Assembly: GCF_900109575.1 (NCBI RefSeq)
Contig: NZ_FOAF01000001.1
Location: 1,893,662 to 1,957,661 of the forward strand
Direction: 5' to 3'
Source of the DNA: Olivibacter domesticus
GTDB taxonomy: Bacteria > Bacteroidota > Bacteroidia > Sphingobacteriales > Sphingobacteriaceae
DNA: 64,000 bases
The translations under genes were made by a program, and so were the position numbers. Of this stretch, positions 18,631-28,808 are shown piece by piece (positions within the stretch are counted from its first letter, which is position 1; each line of letters starts with the position of its first letter). The notes below the pieces were generated by a model. It was not told where the DNA came from. It saw only the letters and a list, made by a program, of their open reading frames with translations, and did no database searches.

Positions 18631-19453
18631 ACCATTTTGATAATCTGCAAATGAAGATGACCTTAATAGGGCCTTATTTAAAACGAACTTTTAATTTATG
18701 CACTGATCGTGCAGATCTTTTCCTACTTGGAAGCACCCAAGTAGCAAAGTGCTTCGGCTGACTTGCTCCGTTGCAATCCGTGGCTGTTATGCCGGGCGCA
18801 AAAGAAGCACCCTTTCCGCATGGCCATGCTTCGTTTGTCTTTTGCTCTTTTTTCGTCAGCTTCGCAAAAAAAAGAATTATAGGCATATCAGCTTCCGATT
18901 GCTGCCTATACAAGCCTATGCCATTTTCGTTCTTAGGAACGTCCGTGTTTACTCGCAACGGCTCTCCGTTCTACTTTAAATCCGCCTTAGTCAGCTGCGA
19001 TTTGCAGGTGGATGCACAGCCGTTGTAGCAAAGTTCCAAGCGAGGAGTCTTTGCTCCACTTTCTGCGGAAGAAATTTCTTAAAAATTGACTAAAGAAAAA
19101 GTTCCTATAATATTAACATCCTACACAGGATAACAGCAACGCGGTTTTCCCTGAAGTTTTGCTAAGCTATCAGGTTTTTAGTCCTTTGTGTGAAATTTAC
19201 TTATTAAGGTATTCTTCAGCTTCCAAAAGACAAAAATAACTGTCCATTGAAAGAAGTGATACAAAGTAAAATTGTGTTTAATTCTCATAATTAACAAAAA
19301 TTATTACTCGTATACAATATTAAAAATTATTCATTAACAAGGTATTATCTGTATATTAAATTTTAACGACTATCAGGTACATATAAAAAGTGTCATCCGC
19401 TGTCGTTAAATTTTCCATCAAATTCTCTCTTTGTCCCAACCTTCTAAAATCTA
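18631..19453. other. Gene-free region holding repeat copy A
   Basis: An 820-base gap between MscS and cls, on convergent strands. The first part (18695-19080) is repeat copy A, described separately. From 19081 to 19453 I see no credible gene; the sequence is AT-rich with only weak inverted repeats (for example CCTGA/TCAGG around 19151-19175). Confidence 0.7.
18695..19080 (+). repeat. Dispersed structured element, copy A
   Basis: The 324-base core 18695-19018 is about 90% identical, by eye, to the reverse complement of 30345-30668. The core holds several small hairpins: TGCAC/GTGCA near the start, CTACTTGG/CCAAGTAG with a 6-base loop, GTTC/GAAC, and AACGG/CCGTT. After a diverged stretch both copies end in a related segment with TGCGGAA (19063-19069 here). 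Open frames of about 80-95 codons run through it on both strands. Two single-base length differences between the copies shift the frame, so a conserved protein is unlikely. It may be a non-autonomous mobile repeat or a structured RNA. Confidence 0.75.
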
Positions 19454-20929
19454 CTACAATAAAGGAGAAATCATTCGGGCCGATTTTTCAACTAATCTCC
19501 GCCATCTTGCCCGGTCCGCCCACCGCAAGCCGTCTATTTCCTCTGCGTCTAGCAGATCCCTGTTGAAAACAGCCCGCAAATCTTCTGCCACTAAGTGGTC
19601 AAGAATTAGTGCCATCACTTCAAAGTTCAGATCAAAACTGCGCTGATCCATATTTGCAGTGCCTACAATGGCTAGTTTATTATCAATTACCAAGCTTTTA
19701 GCATGAATAAATCCCTTTTTATATCTAAATATTCTAACTCCCGCTTTTAATAGGTCGCCATAATAAGAATGCGCGGCAGCATTTACAACACGCGAATCGG
19801 AGACGTAAGGCACCAACAATTTCACATTTACGCCACTCATAGAGGCAATAATTAAGGCATCCATTAAACTTTCACCAGGAATGAAATAAGGAGTTGTGAT
19901 TAAAATTTCTTCTTTTGCTGTATCGATCGCTTTCAATAAGGTAAAAAGGATAGACGGAGAAACAGAATCTGGCCCACTCGATACAATTTGAACTAAGCTA
20001 TTTTCATACGTATCTGAAAGTTCACAAAAAAAACGTTGCTCTGGAACAAGCTTATTAGGACTGCAGAAGTTCCAGTCACAAAGAAAAATATATTGTAAGT
20101 ATAATGAACCCGGCCCATCAATTCGTATGTGTGTATCTCGCCAGTATACCTCGTTCTTGTTTATTGGGTCATTTACGTACCTATCTGCTACGTTTATACC
20201 TCCAACAAAAGAGGTACAGGCATCTATTACTATTATTTTTCTGTGGTTACGGTAGTTTAATCTATTTGCTAATAACAGAAACGTAATTTTATGAAACGGA
20301 AAAATTTCAGCCCCTGCCTCTTTTAATTCGCCTGCTATTTTTTTTTCTAACGATCTACTACCAAAATGATCATAAATGAACCTAACCTCTACTCCTTCTT
20401 TAATTTTCGCTATTAACGCATTTTTAATTGTGTTTCCTATACGATCGTCTTCAAAAGTGTAATACTCTAAATGAATATGATTCTTTGCATGCTTAATTGC
20501 CGATAAAATTTCTTTAAACGTATCCTCTCCATTGATCAGAATCTTGATTTTGTTATTAGTCGTTAGCGGACTCATCGAATCTTTAAGGATCATGTGAGCC
20601 AAACCCTTATAATCTGAACCGTATCTTCCACTACTTTGCAATGCATCATAAGAAGATTTATAAATCTCTTTCCTTAGACGTTCCTGCATACCTTGATCTT
20701 TGATGAGCTTTTTACTATACATGCTCTTGTTACGGTAATTTACGCCAATAGAAAAATACAAGATGATACCTGCAACTGGAACAAAAATAGTTAACAATAA
20801 ATAAGCAAGGGTCTTGGTACTGGAGCGCGTTTCATAAATAATTCGAAGGCACACTCCTGCTACGAGGATTACATATAAGATTTCCAGTACAATTAACCAA
20901 TCGAAAGAAGGCATATTAAATTCGATCAT
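19454..20929 (-). CDS. cls: Cardiolipin synthase (phospholipase D family)
   Basis: A 491-residue cardiolipin synthase that joins two phosphatidylglycerol molecules. Two N-terminal membrane segments (about residues 8-28 and 37-58) precede two phospholipase D HKD motifs: HRKIIVIDACTSFVGGIN (about residue 225) and HAKSLVIDNKLAIVGTANMD (about residue 410). The region between, with DTHIRIDGPGSLYLQYIF and ITTPYFIPGE, is characteristic of bacterial Cls. The ATG at 20929 is chosen; a TTG at 20950 would add seven residues and ATG 20914 is a further option. It stands alone between the repeat-bearing gap and the GLPGLI gene. Confidence 0.93.
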   Translation of the reverse strand: MIEFNMPSFDWLIVLEILYVILVAGVCLRIIYETRSSTKTLAYLLLTIFVPVAGIILYFSIGVNYRNKSMYSKKLIKDQGMQERLRKEIYKSSYDALQSSGRYGSDYKGLAHMILKDSMSPLTTNNKIKILINGEDTFKEILSAIKHAKNHIHLEYYTFEDDRIGNTIKNALIAKIKEGVEVRFIYDHFGSRSLEKKIAGELKEAGAEIFPFHKITFLLLANRLNYRNHRKIIVIDACTSFVGGINVADRYVNDPINKNEVYWRDTHIRIDGPGSLYLQYIFLCDWNFCSPNKLVPEQRFFCELSDTYENSLVQIVSSGPDSVSPSILFTLLKAIDTAKEEILITTPYFIPGESLMDALIIASMSGVNVKLLVPYVSDSRVVNAAAHSYYGDLLKAGVRIFRYKKGFIHAKSLVIDNKLAIVGTANMDQRSFDLNFEVMALILDHLVAEDLRAVFNRDLLDAEEIDGLRWADRARWRRLVEKSARMISPLL

Positions 20930-21016
20930 TTTGAATAAATATACCGACAAGTTTCAAGAAACAGAAAGAATTAGCGCAGGTTTTTCAATGTACGCTAGTA
21001 ATGGAAGGAAGCACTG

Positions 21017-21802
21017 CTATAGCATCATTGCCTTAAATACTTCCTGCGCATACTCGCCCCAATCTTCCATACTTGATTTTAAAGAATTGAGCAGTCCTTC
21101 ATTATTAACTTTCTTTGCCTTTTTTGCAGGCGTAATTGTTGAAGGTTGCGTCGGCACGTCGTTCACCTTCGATGCAAACCAGGTAGTATTCTCATGTGGT
21201 AGTGCGAGCCCCAAAATCATTCCTGGTAGTCCAGTAAAAGATTCTGGTCCGCCCGAAACGGGTATCTGGTCAGTATAGAATGCAACGACATAGATAGAAT
21301 CCATTATTAAGGCATTAGCCCTTCGACAGTCATACCCCGCAATCTCACGGGTTTCGCTGGTAATTTTCCATTTAATTTTCCTTAAGGTGTCCTGCACTAA
21401 GAAGACCTCCTCATATATATTCTTTTCGCTGGTAAATGTATTTGCTTTAAAATCGGTGTAGATTGTTTTCTTTAAATCGACAGTTGGGTCATTACCAAAA
21501 AAATTGTTGGTAGGAACAGCTTCTACTTCCACTGGTTTATACAAAGAGGCATCCTTCGAAAACGATAAGGTATTCTTAACTGTTTTAAATTGAGGTTGGG
21601 ATTTTTTATATTGATCATAAACCTGTTGCATCCAACTGGAATTATTCTTGGTAATGCGCTTGGCCAATTTCGCATACATATTTACCTTTTTCTCGTATTC
21701 AATAGTGCCACTATTAACAAATCGAACATTCTGTCCGTATAAGGAATGGCTCATTATTAAAAATAAAAAAGCCAGTTTTACTATTATAATTTTTCTTTCC
21801 AT
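21017..21802 (-). CDS. GLPGLI family protein
   Basis: A 261-residue exported protein. The start is the ATG at 21802, followed by a signal peptide (IIIVKLAFLFLIMSHSLYGQ); the ORF's earlier TTG would spoil it. It carries the family motif as SFTGLPGMILGL (about residues 192-203), with Met in place of the second Leu, preceded by ITSETREIAGYDCRRA and followed by the aromatic strand region. GLPGLI proteins of Bacteroidota are of unknown function and usually sit next to a large outer-membrane barrel protein, as here (67 bases upstream on the same strand). A periplasmic role in concert with that barrel is inference. Confidence 0.88.
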   Translation of the reverse strand: MERKIIIVKLAFLFLIMSHSLYGQNVRFVNSGTIEYEKKVNMYAKLAKRITKNNSSWMQQVYDQYKKSQPQFKTVKNTLSFSKDASLYKPVEVEAVPTNNFFGNDPTVDLKKTIYTDFKANTFTSEKNIYEEVFLVQDTLRKIKWKITSETREIAGYDCRRANALIMDSIYVVAFYTDQIPVSGGPESFTGLPGMILGLALPHENTTWFASKVNDVPTQPSTITPAKKAKKVNNEGLLNSLKSSMEDWGEYAQEVFKAMML

Positions 21803-21869
21803 CAGTTGATTACTTAATATTTTTACTTCCAAAGTCAGCTGAAAAACGTTTATATCACCGCGTTACACT

Positions 21870-24650
21870 TTAAGGTTTAGTTCCCATTTTGTTAAATTCC
21901 CAAATAACGGAAAACATAAAATATCTACGTATGGTAGTATAACTGCTCTGACTGATCGTATTATTAAACGCACTTCTATTAAAGCCCACATTCTGATTCA
22001 GTAGGTCATTACCTGAAATTGTAAAGTGAAGGTTCTCCTCCTTGAAGAATTTCTTCGTGATATGGGCGTTTAAAATAAAGCGCTCAAAATTTTCATCGAA
22101 AGATTGTGTAGCCTGCGTGTACATATAATTGCCGTCCGATCCAATCTGAATTTTTCCAGGGAGATAAATATTAAATCCTGCATTTCCATTTAATCCCCAA
22201 CCGTTGTTATTGAAATCCGGTTGCAAAGAAGATTCCGAAGTGTTATAGCTTGGCCCGATACTTAAATTAAAATCATACTTCTTTTCTTTATATTTAGATA
22301 CGGATAGCTCACCGGAATAATTATAAGATTTTGTCTGGTTAAGGTCATTGTTGGTTAGATTATAATAAACGTTACCATTAGTACCAAGGTTCAATCCTAC
22401 CTGTAAATCTAATTTCTTGATCTTTTTTCCAGCATACATACCACCATAAAAATTGGCAGTATTTTTATCTTTCAAGTTATCAGAACGATAGGTACTAGCA
22501 CCGGAAGCATCCGTAACTGTATTACTTACAATAGGATTAGTGGTAAAAGAATAACTCCCGTAAAAATTGATATATTGATTACTCAGCACTTTATAAGAAT
22601 AATAACTCATATTAAACCTATTGGTGAAAGATGGCTTTAAGTCAGGATTTCCCAGCACAATATTCAATGGATCGGTATTCACCCGTACCGGTTGAATTTG
22701 ATTAATATTGGGTTGTGTATTATTTCCGTTATAACCAATTCTGATTGATTTCTGTTGAGAAAATTTATATTGATAGTTTATCTGCGGATTAAAATTCGTG
22801 AAATTTCTTGTAAATAAGTTATCTGTATATTGATCTAATTGTTTAAACTTAACATCGCTTACCTTCGCGCCAAAATTGACATCCGTCTTTGCTGTTTTAT
22901 AATTAAATATCGCGCCTACCTGGTTGGACGTTTGATCGAGTTTATAGTCATTGCTGTACAAACTATCCAATATGTTATAGTTGCCGTCTGCCGATTGATT
23001 GAACGATTGGCGATTAGAATGTCCGCTGTTAATAGTAAGGCCGTAATTCAAAACAACAGCAAGATTTTTAACTAAGGGTTCTGTATAAGTCACATTAGAT
23101 CGGAAAGCATTATTTACAACGTCGTTTGTCTTATATTGGTCGTCATTTTGAACACTATCTATCACGCCATCCGTTTGTCTATTAAAATAATTAGTACTAG
23201 AATGTAGAAACCCATTTGCTTTACTGGTATTGGAAGATTGATTTAAATTAACGGAAAATGATCTTCCCACTTTCTTAAACTTTTTAGTGAGCAAAGCACT
23301 GGCATTGAATATCCGATCATCAACACTGTTCGTAATACTTCTTTCATTATTGTTCAACAACATACCATCACCATTTCTACTCTCTGATGTATAATTATTC
23401 TCCGTATCACTATTCTTCAGCGTTCCGTCAACAGTAATTCTTAAATTGGTAGTCGAGTCCAACCTAATATCATATTTGGCATCCAGTTTATGCCTGAACA
23501 TATGGTTATCAAATCGTTCATCTGAACGATCATTAATTACCCCGCTGGGTAAATTCCTTTGTACAATATTGCTTCGGGTACCATCCACATCCAAGGTGCC
23601 AATTTTATAATTTGTATTGATCGATTGTTTATCACTGTTCCATTTATTATCATAGTGTACACCTCCCGTTCTTGCCAAAGGAATACCTTGTCCATTATAT
23701 TGTCCGTTGAAAGATTCCAAATCGTCCCCACCACTGGAAAAAAACATTCCACCGTCATCGGAAAGTTCCAAACTCGATGATCCGTACTTATCTGAATCTC
23801 GCCATCCAAGTCCAACCTTCCCAGTGTTTCCAATAGTACCGTAAGCCGACATCTTTTCTTTCCCCTTAAACTTATTGATCATTGCCTGACCCTGATAGAA
23901 GTCTTCCGTTCCGACCCCGGCGTCCACTTTCCCGAAATATCCCTTTTTGCTATCCTCCTTTAATTGAATATTAATCGTTTTAGCCTTTTGTCCATCGTCT
24001 ACGCCTGTAAAAGCAGCTTGGTCGCTTTGCTTATCATACAACTGTACCTTATCTACCATATCACTTCGAATATTTTTGGTTACCAAGGTTGGATCATCAC
24101 CAAAAAATTCCTCACCATCTACAAGCACTTTATTAACAGTTTGTCCCTGAGCTGTTATTTTTCCATCCTTATCAACCTGAATACCCGGCAATTGCTTTAA
24201 CAGATCTTCTACCTTAGCATTAGGTTGTACTTTAAAGCTAGCAGCGTCGTATTCAGTGGTATCACCCTTGATGGTAATAGGCTGTCTACCGGTAATAATA
24301 ACTTCCTCCAGCAATTGAGATTTAAGAAATAGATTTAAATCACCAAAGTCAATTTCCTTTACAGAATCTAACGTAAATTTTTCCACATAATCAGCATATT
24401 TTGGATACGTTACCAATAAAATATAATTACCTTTTTCTAAATCACTTAACATAAATTTACCTCCGTTCGCCGCTCGGGTATATTTATAAAGCATAGAATC
24501 TTGAGCATTTAAAATACTAACAGAAGTATTATTTAATGTTAAACTGGAGGATGTGTCTGTTACAACACCTTTTATTGAATAATCGTTCTGTGCAAATGAA
24601 GTTAGGGAGCACAAGCCCAAAAACACCAGGAATAGGAATAGTCTCTTCAT
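21870..24650 (-). CDS. Outer-membrane beta-barrel protein with carboxypeptidase-regulatory-like domain
   Basis: A 926-residue TonB-receptor-like protein. The start at ATG 24650 places a signal peptide (KRLFLFLVFLGLCSLTSFAQ) at the N-terminus; the upstream start would misplace it. A carboxypeptidase-regulatory-like beta-sandwich (DYSIKGVVTDTSSSLTLNN, about residues 21-105) is followed by a plug domain (EVIITGRQPI, EDLLKQLPGIQVDKDG, KVLVDGEEFFGDDP) and a long Asn/Ser/Tyr-rich barrel ending in FSVIWEFNKMG. This matches the subgroup of TonB-dependent barrels paired with GLPGLI proteins. The substrate is unknown. It is the first gene of a two-gene operon with the GLPGLI gene. Confidence 0.9.
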   Translation of the reverse strand: MKRLFLFLVFLGLCSLTSFAQNDYSIKGVVTDTSSSLTLNNTSVSILNAQDSMLYKYTRAANGGKFMLSDLEKGNYILLVTYPKYADYVEKFTLDSVKEIDFGDLNLFLKSQLLEEVIITGRQPITIKGDTTEYDAASFKVQPNAKVEDLLKQLPGIQVDKDGKITAQGQTVNKVLVDGEEFFGDDPTLVTKNIRSDMVDKVQLYDKQSDQAAFTGVDDGQKAKTINIQLKEDSKKGYFGKVDAGVGTEDFYQGQAMINKFKGKEKMSAYGTIGNTGKVGLGWRDSDKYGSSSLELSDDGGMFFSSGGDDLESFNGQYNGQGIPLARTGGVHYDNKWNSDKQSINTNYKIGTLDVDGTRSNIVQRNLPSGVINDRSDERFDNHMFRHKLDAKYDIRLDSTTNLRITVDGTLKNSDTENNYTSESRNGDGMLLNNNERSITNSVDDRIFNASALLTKKFKKVGRSFSVNLNQSSNTSKANGFLHSSTNYFNRQTDGVIDSVQNDDQYKTNDVVNNAFRSNVTYTEPLVKNLAVVLNYGLTINSGHSNRQSFNQSADGNYNILDSLYSNDYKLDQTSNQVGAIFNYKTAKTDVNFGAKVSDVKFKQLDQYTDNLFTRNFTNFNPQINYQYKFSQQKSIRIGYNGNNTQPNINQIQPVRVNTDPLNIVLGNPDLKPSFTNRFNMSYYSYKVLSNQYINFYGSYSFTTNPIVSNTVTDASGASTYRSDNLKDKNTANFYGGMYAGKKIKKLDLQVGLNLGTNGNVYYNLTNNDLNQTKSYNYSGELSVSKYKEKKYDFNLSIGPSYNTSESSLQPDFNNNGWGLNGNAGFNIYLPGKIQIGSDGNYMYTQATQSFDENFERFILNAHITKKFFKEENLHFTISGNDLLNQNVGFNRSAFNNTISQSSYTTIRRYFMFSVIWEFNKMGTKP

Positions 24651-24778
24651 ATTATTAGGTTCTGAGCCCCTAAAATACAACTAACTATTAGTTATTTTAC
24701 AACAATGACAAACTTTAACATTAATTAACAAAAAAATTAAACAACAGACTATTAAAAACGTCCTTCTTTAACTAAATA

Positions 24779-26653
24779 TTAATTTAAAATAAATAAATTA
24801 TCCTTTTCGTACTGATCTGGTATATATGTACCGCCTAAAACAACTTTTTTTATTTGTTTTTCTGAGCTAAATGGAATGTTAATTTCACTTTCTCCTTTTT
24901 CCCATACCACGATGGATTGTTTTATATTTTTCACTGTACCATCTTTGAAATAAACAGCTAAATGTACAGGGAGAGGTTTGTTACTTTTATTTTTAACTTT
25001 TATTGAATAGGAGTGCTTATCTATCTCATCAACACTGATTATACCCATATCTGTTATGCCGTCTTCAAAAAACCATTTCTTCCAAAACCAATTTAAATCT
25101 TTACCACTGGCATAATTTATACAATTAAAAAAATCTAAGGGTTGCGGATGTTTCCCATTCCAACTTTTAATATAATGGTGCAAAGCGGTCTTAAACAATT
25201 CTTCTCCTAAAAACTCTTCAACAAATAAATAACCAAGTGCTGGTTTGGGATACGAATTAGTAAATTTACCAGCACCCGTCAAGGCAGTAGTCAACGTCAT
25301 AATAGGCGTATCATCTTCAAAACCAGATGTCTGTGCCGTTGGTTTTACCCCGTAATCGTCAATATAGGTACTATCAATAAATGCCGATAGCTTCCATTCT
25401 CCAATAGTTGCCCAGCCCTCATCCATCCAGCCATATTTTGTTTCATTGGTTCCCATATAAAAGGGAAACATTGTATGAAATATTTCATGAGAAGTCAAGG
25501 TAATACCGTCTTCTCGCGTTTTTGTAGGATTATCATTTGCCATCATAGGGTATTCCATTTGGTCTAATCCGTCAAAAACTGTCATATGATTATATGGAAA
25601 AGGCCATGACGGAAATTTAAAACTCATCCCTTCAACAGTTTTTTGAGCGAAATCAATTACCTCATAATAATCCTTATGCTTGGGGTTAAACACCGCATCT
25701 ACTCTGGTTCTGCGCCCTGTTAAGGAATCTACTATTAAACTCGTTGATTTCCATACATAATGATCACTTAGCGCAAAAGCAAAATCAACTACATTCTTGG
25801 CCTCAAACTTAAATACGTTGCTTTTTTCTTTTACAACACCATGTGATTTGATAGCCTTTTCAGAAATTATATCAACTATGGTATCTGACTTTTCCGCTTC
25901 GTCAATTAAGTCGTTTACATAACCTTTAAAAACTTTTTTCTTATTGGTGAGATCACCGGTAGCCCAAACAGTATAGTTTCTTGGAACCTTTATTTCAGCC
26001 TTAAAATCACAAAAGTCATTATAAAATTCTTCTTCTCCTGTATAAGCGTATCTATTCCAACCATCAATATCGTCGTAAACCGCAATACGAGGAAAAAAAT
26101 AGGCAATAAAAAAAGAACCATCATCTACTTTACCCGTACGTAGATGTGATCCTTCATTTAAAACATATTGATAGGTGATTTTAAAAGTCTTTTCCTTTCC
26201 AGGCATTAAACCTTCAATAGCGATCCTCATATTAGTCCCATCGATAACGAGGTCGTTTAACCGCTGGTGTTCCCCATCCACTTCTGCTCTTTTTATATAC
26301 ACGCCGTCACCTAGGTCTTTTTTGGCTATTTTTGATTTTCTCGGCACCCCTTTTTTGTAGATATTCGGATATAATTTAAACCATATTTCATGCAAGGTAT
26401 CAGGACTATTGTTTTTATACACAATCTCCACCGTGCCTTCAAGTAAGCGTGTGTTAGGTTCAAAATTTATTTTCAGCTTATAATCAGCTTTATTCTGCCA
26501 GTACTTACTTCCCGGAATACCTTCCATTGTTCGAGTATTATTCAAAACCGCCTGTTTGAACGAAGTATCCAACGGTAGCTGTAGCTGTGCAACAACAGTC
26601 GAAACGATGAAGAGCTGAGTAAAAAAGAGAAAAACCTGCCTGATAAACCTCAT
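24779..26653 (-). CDS. M1 family metallopeptidase (exported)
   Basis: A 624-residue gluzincin aminopeptidase-like protein with a signal peptide (FIRQVFLFFTQLFIVSTVVAQ). The zinc site is complete: HEIFH at about residue 394 with the third ligand Glu in GWMDEGWATIGEW. The substrate-side GxMEN-type motif reads DQMEYPMM (about residue 366), a diverged form. An N-terminal beta domain (LKINFEPNTRLLEGTVEIVYKN in parts) and a C-terminal helical and beta region complete the M1 layout. It starts 25 bases after the M3 peptidase gene on the same strand, so both are likely in one transcript. It probably digests peptides in the periplasm. Confidence 0.9.
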   Translation of the reverse strand: MRFIRQVFLFFTQLFIVSTVVAQLQLPLDTSFKQAVLNNTRTMEGIPGSKYWQNKADYKLKINFEPNTRLLEGTVEIVYKNNSPDTLHEIWFKLYPNIYKKGVPRKSKIAKKDLGDGVYIKRAEVDGEHQRLNDLVIDGTNMRIAIEGLMPGKEKTFKITYQYVLNEGSHLRTGKVDDGSFFIAYFFPRIAVYDDIDGWNRYAYTGEEEFYNDFCDFKAEIKVPRNYTVWATGDLTNKKKVFKGYVNDLIDEAEKSDTIVDIISEKAIKSHGVVKEKSNVFKFEAKNVVDFAFALSDHYVWKSTSLIVDSLTGRRTRVDAVFNPKHKDYYEVIDFAQKTVEGMSFKFPSWPFPYNHMTVFDGLDQMEYPMMANDNPTKTREDGITLTSHEIFHTMFPFYMGTNETKYGWMDEGWATIGEWKLSAFIDSTYIDDYGVKPTAQTSGFEDDTPIMTLTTALTGAGKFTNSYPKPALGYLFVEEFLGEELFKTALHHYIKSWNGKHPQPLDFFNCINYASGKDLNWFWKKWFFEDGITDMGIISVDEIDKHSYSIKVKNKSNKPLPVHLAVYFKDGTVKNIKQSIVVWEKGESEINIPFSSEKQIKKVVLGGTYIPDQYEKDNLFILN

Positions 26654-26678
26654 TTTAAAAGGGAATTATACGTTAGCA

Positions 26679-28700
26679 TTATACCAATCCGGCCCGTTTC
26701 AACAATGCATCTACAGCAGGTTTCCGTCCTCTAAAATCAATGTATAATTCCATAGGATCTACAGTCCCCCCTTTGCTCAGCAATGTTTTGAACTTATCAG
26801 CTGTTTCAGCATTAAATATTCCTGTCTCCCGAAAATAATCAAAGGCATCCGCATCGAGCACCTCTGCCCATTTATAAGAATAGTAGCCAGCCGAATAGCC
26901 TCCCGGGAATATGTGAGAAAAGGAAGGACTCATTGCACTTCCTTCTACAGTAGGATAGAGTTGCGTTTCTTCGATAATTTTCTTTTCAAATTCTTCTACG
27001 GAGTCCATCGTACTAAAACGGTTCGTATGATATGCCATATCTAACAGACCAAAGCTTAACTGCCGTAAAGTCTGATAACCTTCCATAAAATTTGACGAGG
27101 CAACAATTTTATCTATTTCTTCCAGTGGTAAAATTTCACCTGTTTTATAATGTTTGGCAAACGTAGAAAGAAAATCTTTGTCATAGCAAAAATTCTCCAT
27201 AAACTGTGATGGTAACTCCACGAAGTCCCAATAAACATGCGTCCCAGAAAGACTTTCAAATACAGTATTCGCCATTATACCGTGCAAGGCATGGCCAAAC
27301 TCATGAAATAGAGTAGTCACCTCATTAAAGGTTAATAGCGAAGGCGTATCGGCAGAAGGCCTTGAAAAATTGCATACAATAGAAATATGGGGTCGCATAT
27401 TTTTGCCTCCAACAACTGATTGCCCTCTATAAGATGTCATCCATGCACCTGCACGTTTTCCTTCTCTAGGATGCCAATCGGTATAAAGTAATGCCTTGTG
27501 TACTCCATTTTCCAGTACTTCATATACTGTTACCTCTTCGTGGTATTTCTGGATATCTTCCCGTACCGAGAACGTCAGTCCGAACAACCTATGTGCTGCG
27601 TCAAAAGCTGCGTCAAGCACCTGATATAGTGAAAAATAGGGTTTTAAGGATTCATCAGAAAAATTAAATTTATCTTCTCTCCACTTTTCAGCATAATAAG
27701 CATGATCATAGGGCATCATTTTGTCGATGCCATCTTTTGCTGCAAGCAGACTCAATCCGTCAACCTCCTGTAGAGCAAAGGGTTTAGCTTTTGCCAGGAG
27801 ATCATGAAGAAAGTGATCAACGTTCTGCGGATTACCTGCCATACGTTCTTGTAACACAAAGTCTGCATGACTTTCAAAGCCTAAAAGTTGAGCACGCTCC
27901 TGCCTTAATTGTACAATATCCTTTACATTTTTTTCGTTATTATACTTGTTTTGCTGAAAGGCTTTTCTCGATGAAGCTAGATACAAATCCTTACGTAACT
28001 GCCGATTAGCAGCATACTTCATAAATGGCACAAAACTAGGGTACTGTAAGGTGAAAACCCAGCCTGTTAAATTACGTTTTAAAGCCTCCTCTTTTGCCGC
28101 GGTAGCAATGGAAACAGGTATCCCTTCCAACTGTGCAATATCAGTAAGGTGTAAGAAATAGTCGTTTGTTTCCTGCAGTACGTTTTGCGAAAAACTAACC
28201 TTTAAAGTAGACAATTCCATGTCTATCGCACGTAACTTTTCTTTTTCTACATCTGTTAATAATGCACCGTTTCGCGTAAAGCTTTTATAGGTTTTATCCA
28301 ATAATCGGTATTCTTCGATCGTTAACGAATCTTTTTCGGTATTTTCAAATACATTTTTTACTCGTTGAAACAGCGCTTCATTAAGGGTTATATCATTTCC
28401 ATATTCAGCCAACAAAGGAGAAACTTCTTGAGCAAGCTGTTGTAAATAATCATTTGTCTCGGCCGAGTTGAGATTAAAAAAGGTCTCCGTGACTACTTGG
28501 AGTTGCTTACCTACCTGTTCTAACGCTACAACTGTGTTTTCGAATGTTGGTTCTGCTAAATTGTTTACAATCTGATCTATTTCATTTTTGGCAAATTCAA
28601 TACCATGCAAAATAGCCGGTTTAAAATTTTCTTGTCTTATATCTTCAAAAGGCACACTTTGAAACGGCGTATCAAAGTTTTTTAATAATAGATTGCTCAT
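26679..28700 (-). CDS. M3 family metallopeptidase (Dcp/oligopeptidase A-like)
   Basis: A 673-residue zinc oligopeptidase of the M3A family (peptidyl-dipeptidase Dcp and oligopeptidase A). The ATG at 28700 gives the family N-terminus LLLKNFDTPFQSVPFEDI; an earlier TTG would add 18 basic residues. The zinc motif is LFHEFGHALHGI (about residue 465), with the third ligand Glu downstream. C-terminal hallmarks are MSPSFSHIFPGGYSAGYYSYKWAEVLDADAF in parts and the ending RGRKPAVDALLKRAGL. No signal peptide is seen, so it is probably cytosolic. Dcp and OpdA cannot be separated here. Confidence 0.93.
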   Translation of the reverse strand: MSNLLLKNFDTPFQSVPFEDIRQENFKPAILHGIEFAKNEIDQIVNNLAEPTFENTVVALEQVGKQLQVVTETFFNLNSAETNDYLQQLAQEVSPLLAEYGNDITLNEALFQRVKNVFENTEKDSLTIEEYRLLDKTYKSFTRNGALLTDVEKEKLRAIDMELSTLKVSFSQNVLQETNDYFLHLTDIAQLEGIPVSIATAAKEEALKRNLTGWVFTLQYPSFVPFMKYAANRQLRKDLYLASSRKAFQQNKYNNEKNVKDIVQLRQERAQLLGFESHADFVLQERMAGNPQNVDHFLHDLLAKAKPFALQEVDGLSLLAAKDGIDKMMPYDHAYYAEKWREDKFNFSDESLKPYFSLYQVLDAAFDAAHRLFGLTFSVREDIQKYHEEVTVYEVLENGVHKALLYTDWHPREGKRAGAWMTSYRGQSVVGGKNMRPHISIVCNFSRPSADTPSLLTFNEVTTLFHEFGHALHGIMANTVFESLSGTHVYWDFVELPSQFMENFCYDKDFLSTFAKHYKTGEILPLEEIDKIVASSNFMEGYQTLRQLSFGLLDMAYHTNRFSTMDSVEEFEKKIIEETQLYPTVEGSAMSPSFSHIFPGGYSAGYYSYKWAEVLDADAFDYFRETGIFNAETADKFKTLLSKGGTVDPMELYIDFRGRKPAVDALLKRAGLV

Positions 28701-28808
28701 TCGCTGTTTGGTTTTATTTTTCAATTTTTTGAAAACCCTTATAATAAACACCAAACTTAGAGAAATTGATCTTATTATACAATTTGTGATTGAGTTAGCG
28801 CTGAGCGA

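Noticed and set aside
18674-19028. Open frames of 76-94 codons on both strands through repeat copy A, as candidate genes
   Set aside because: Frames are open in several phases at once, and the two copies differ by single-base gaps that shift the frame, so no one protein is kept. They are more likely by-products of a structured repeat.
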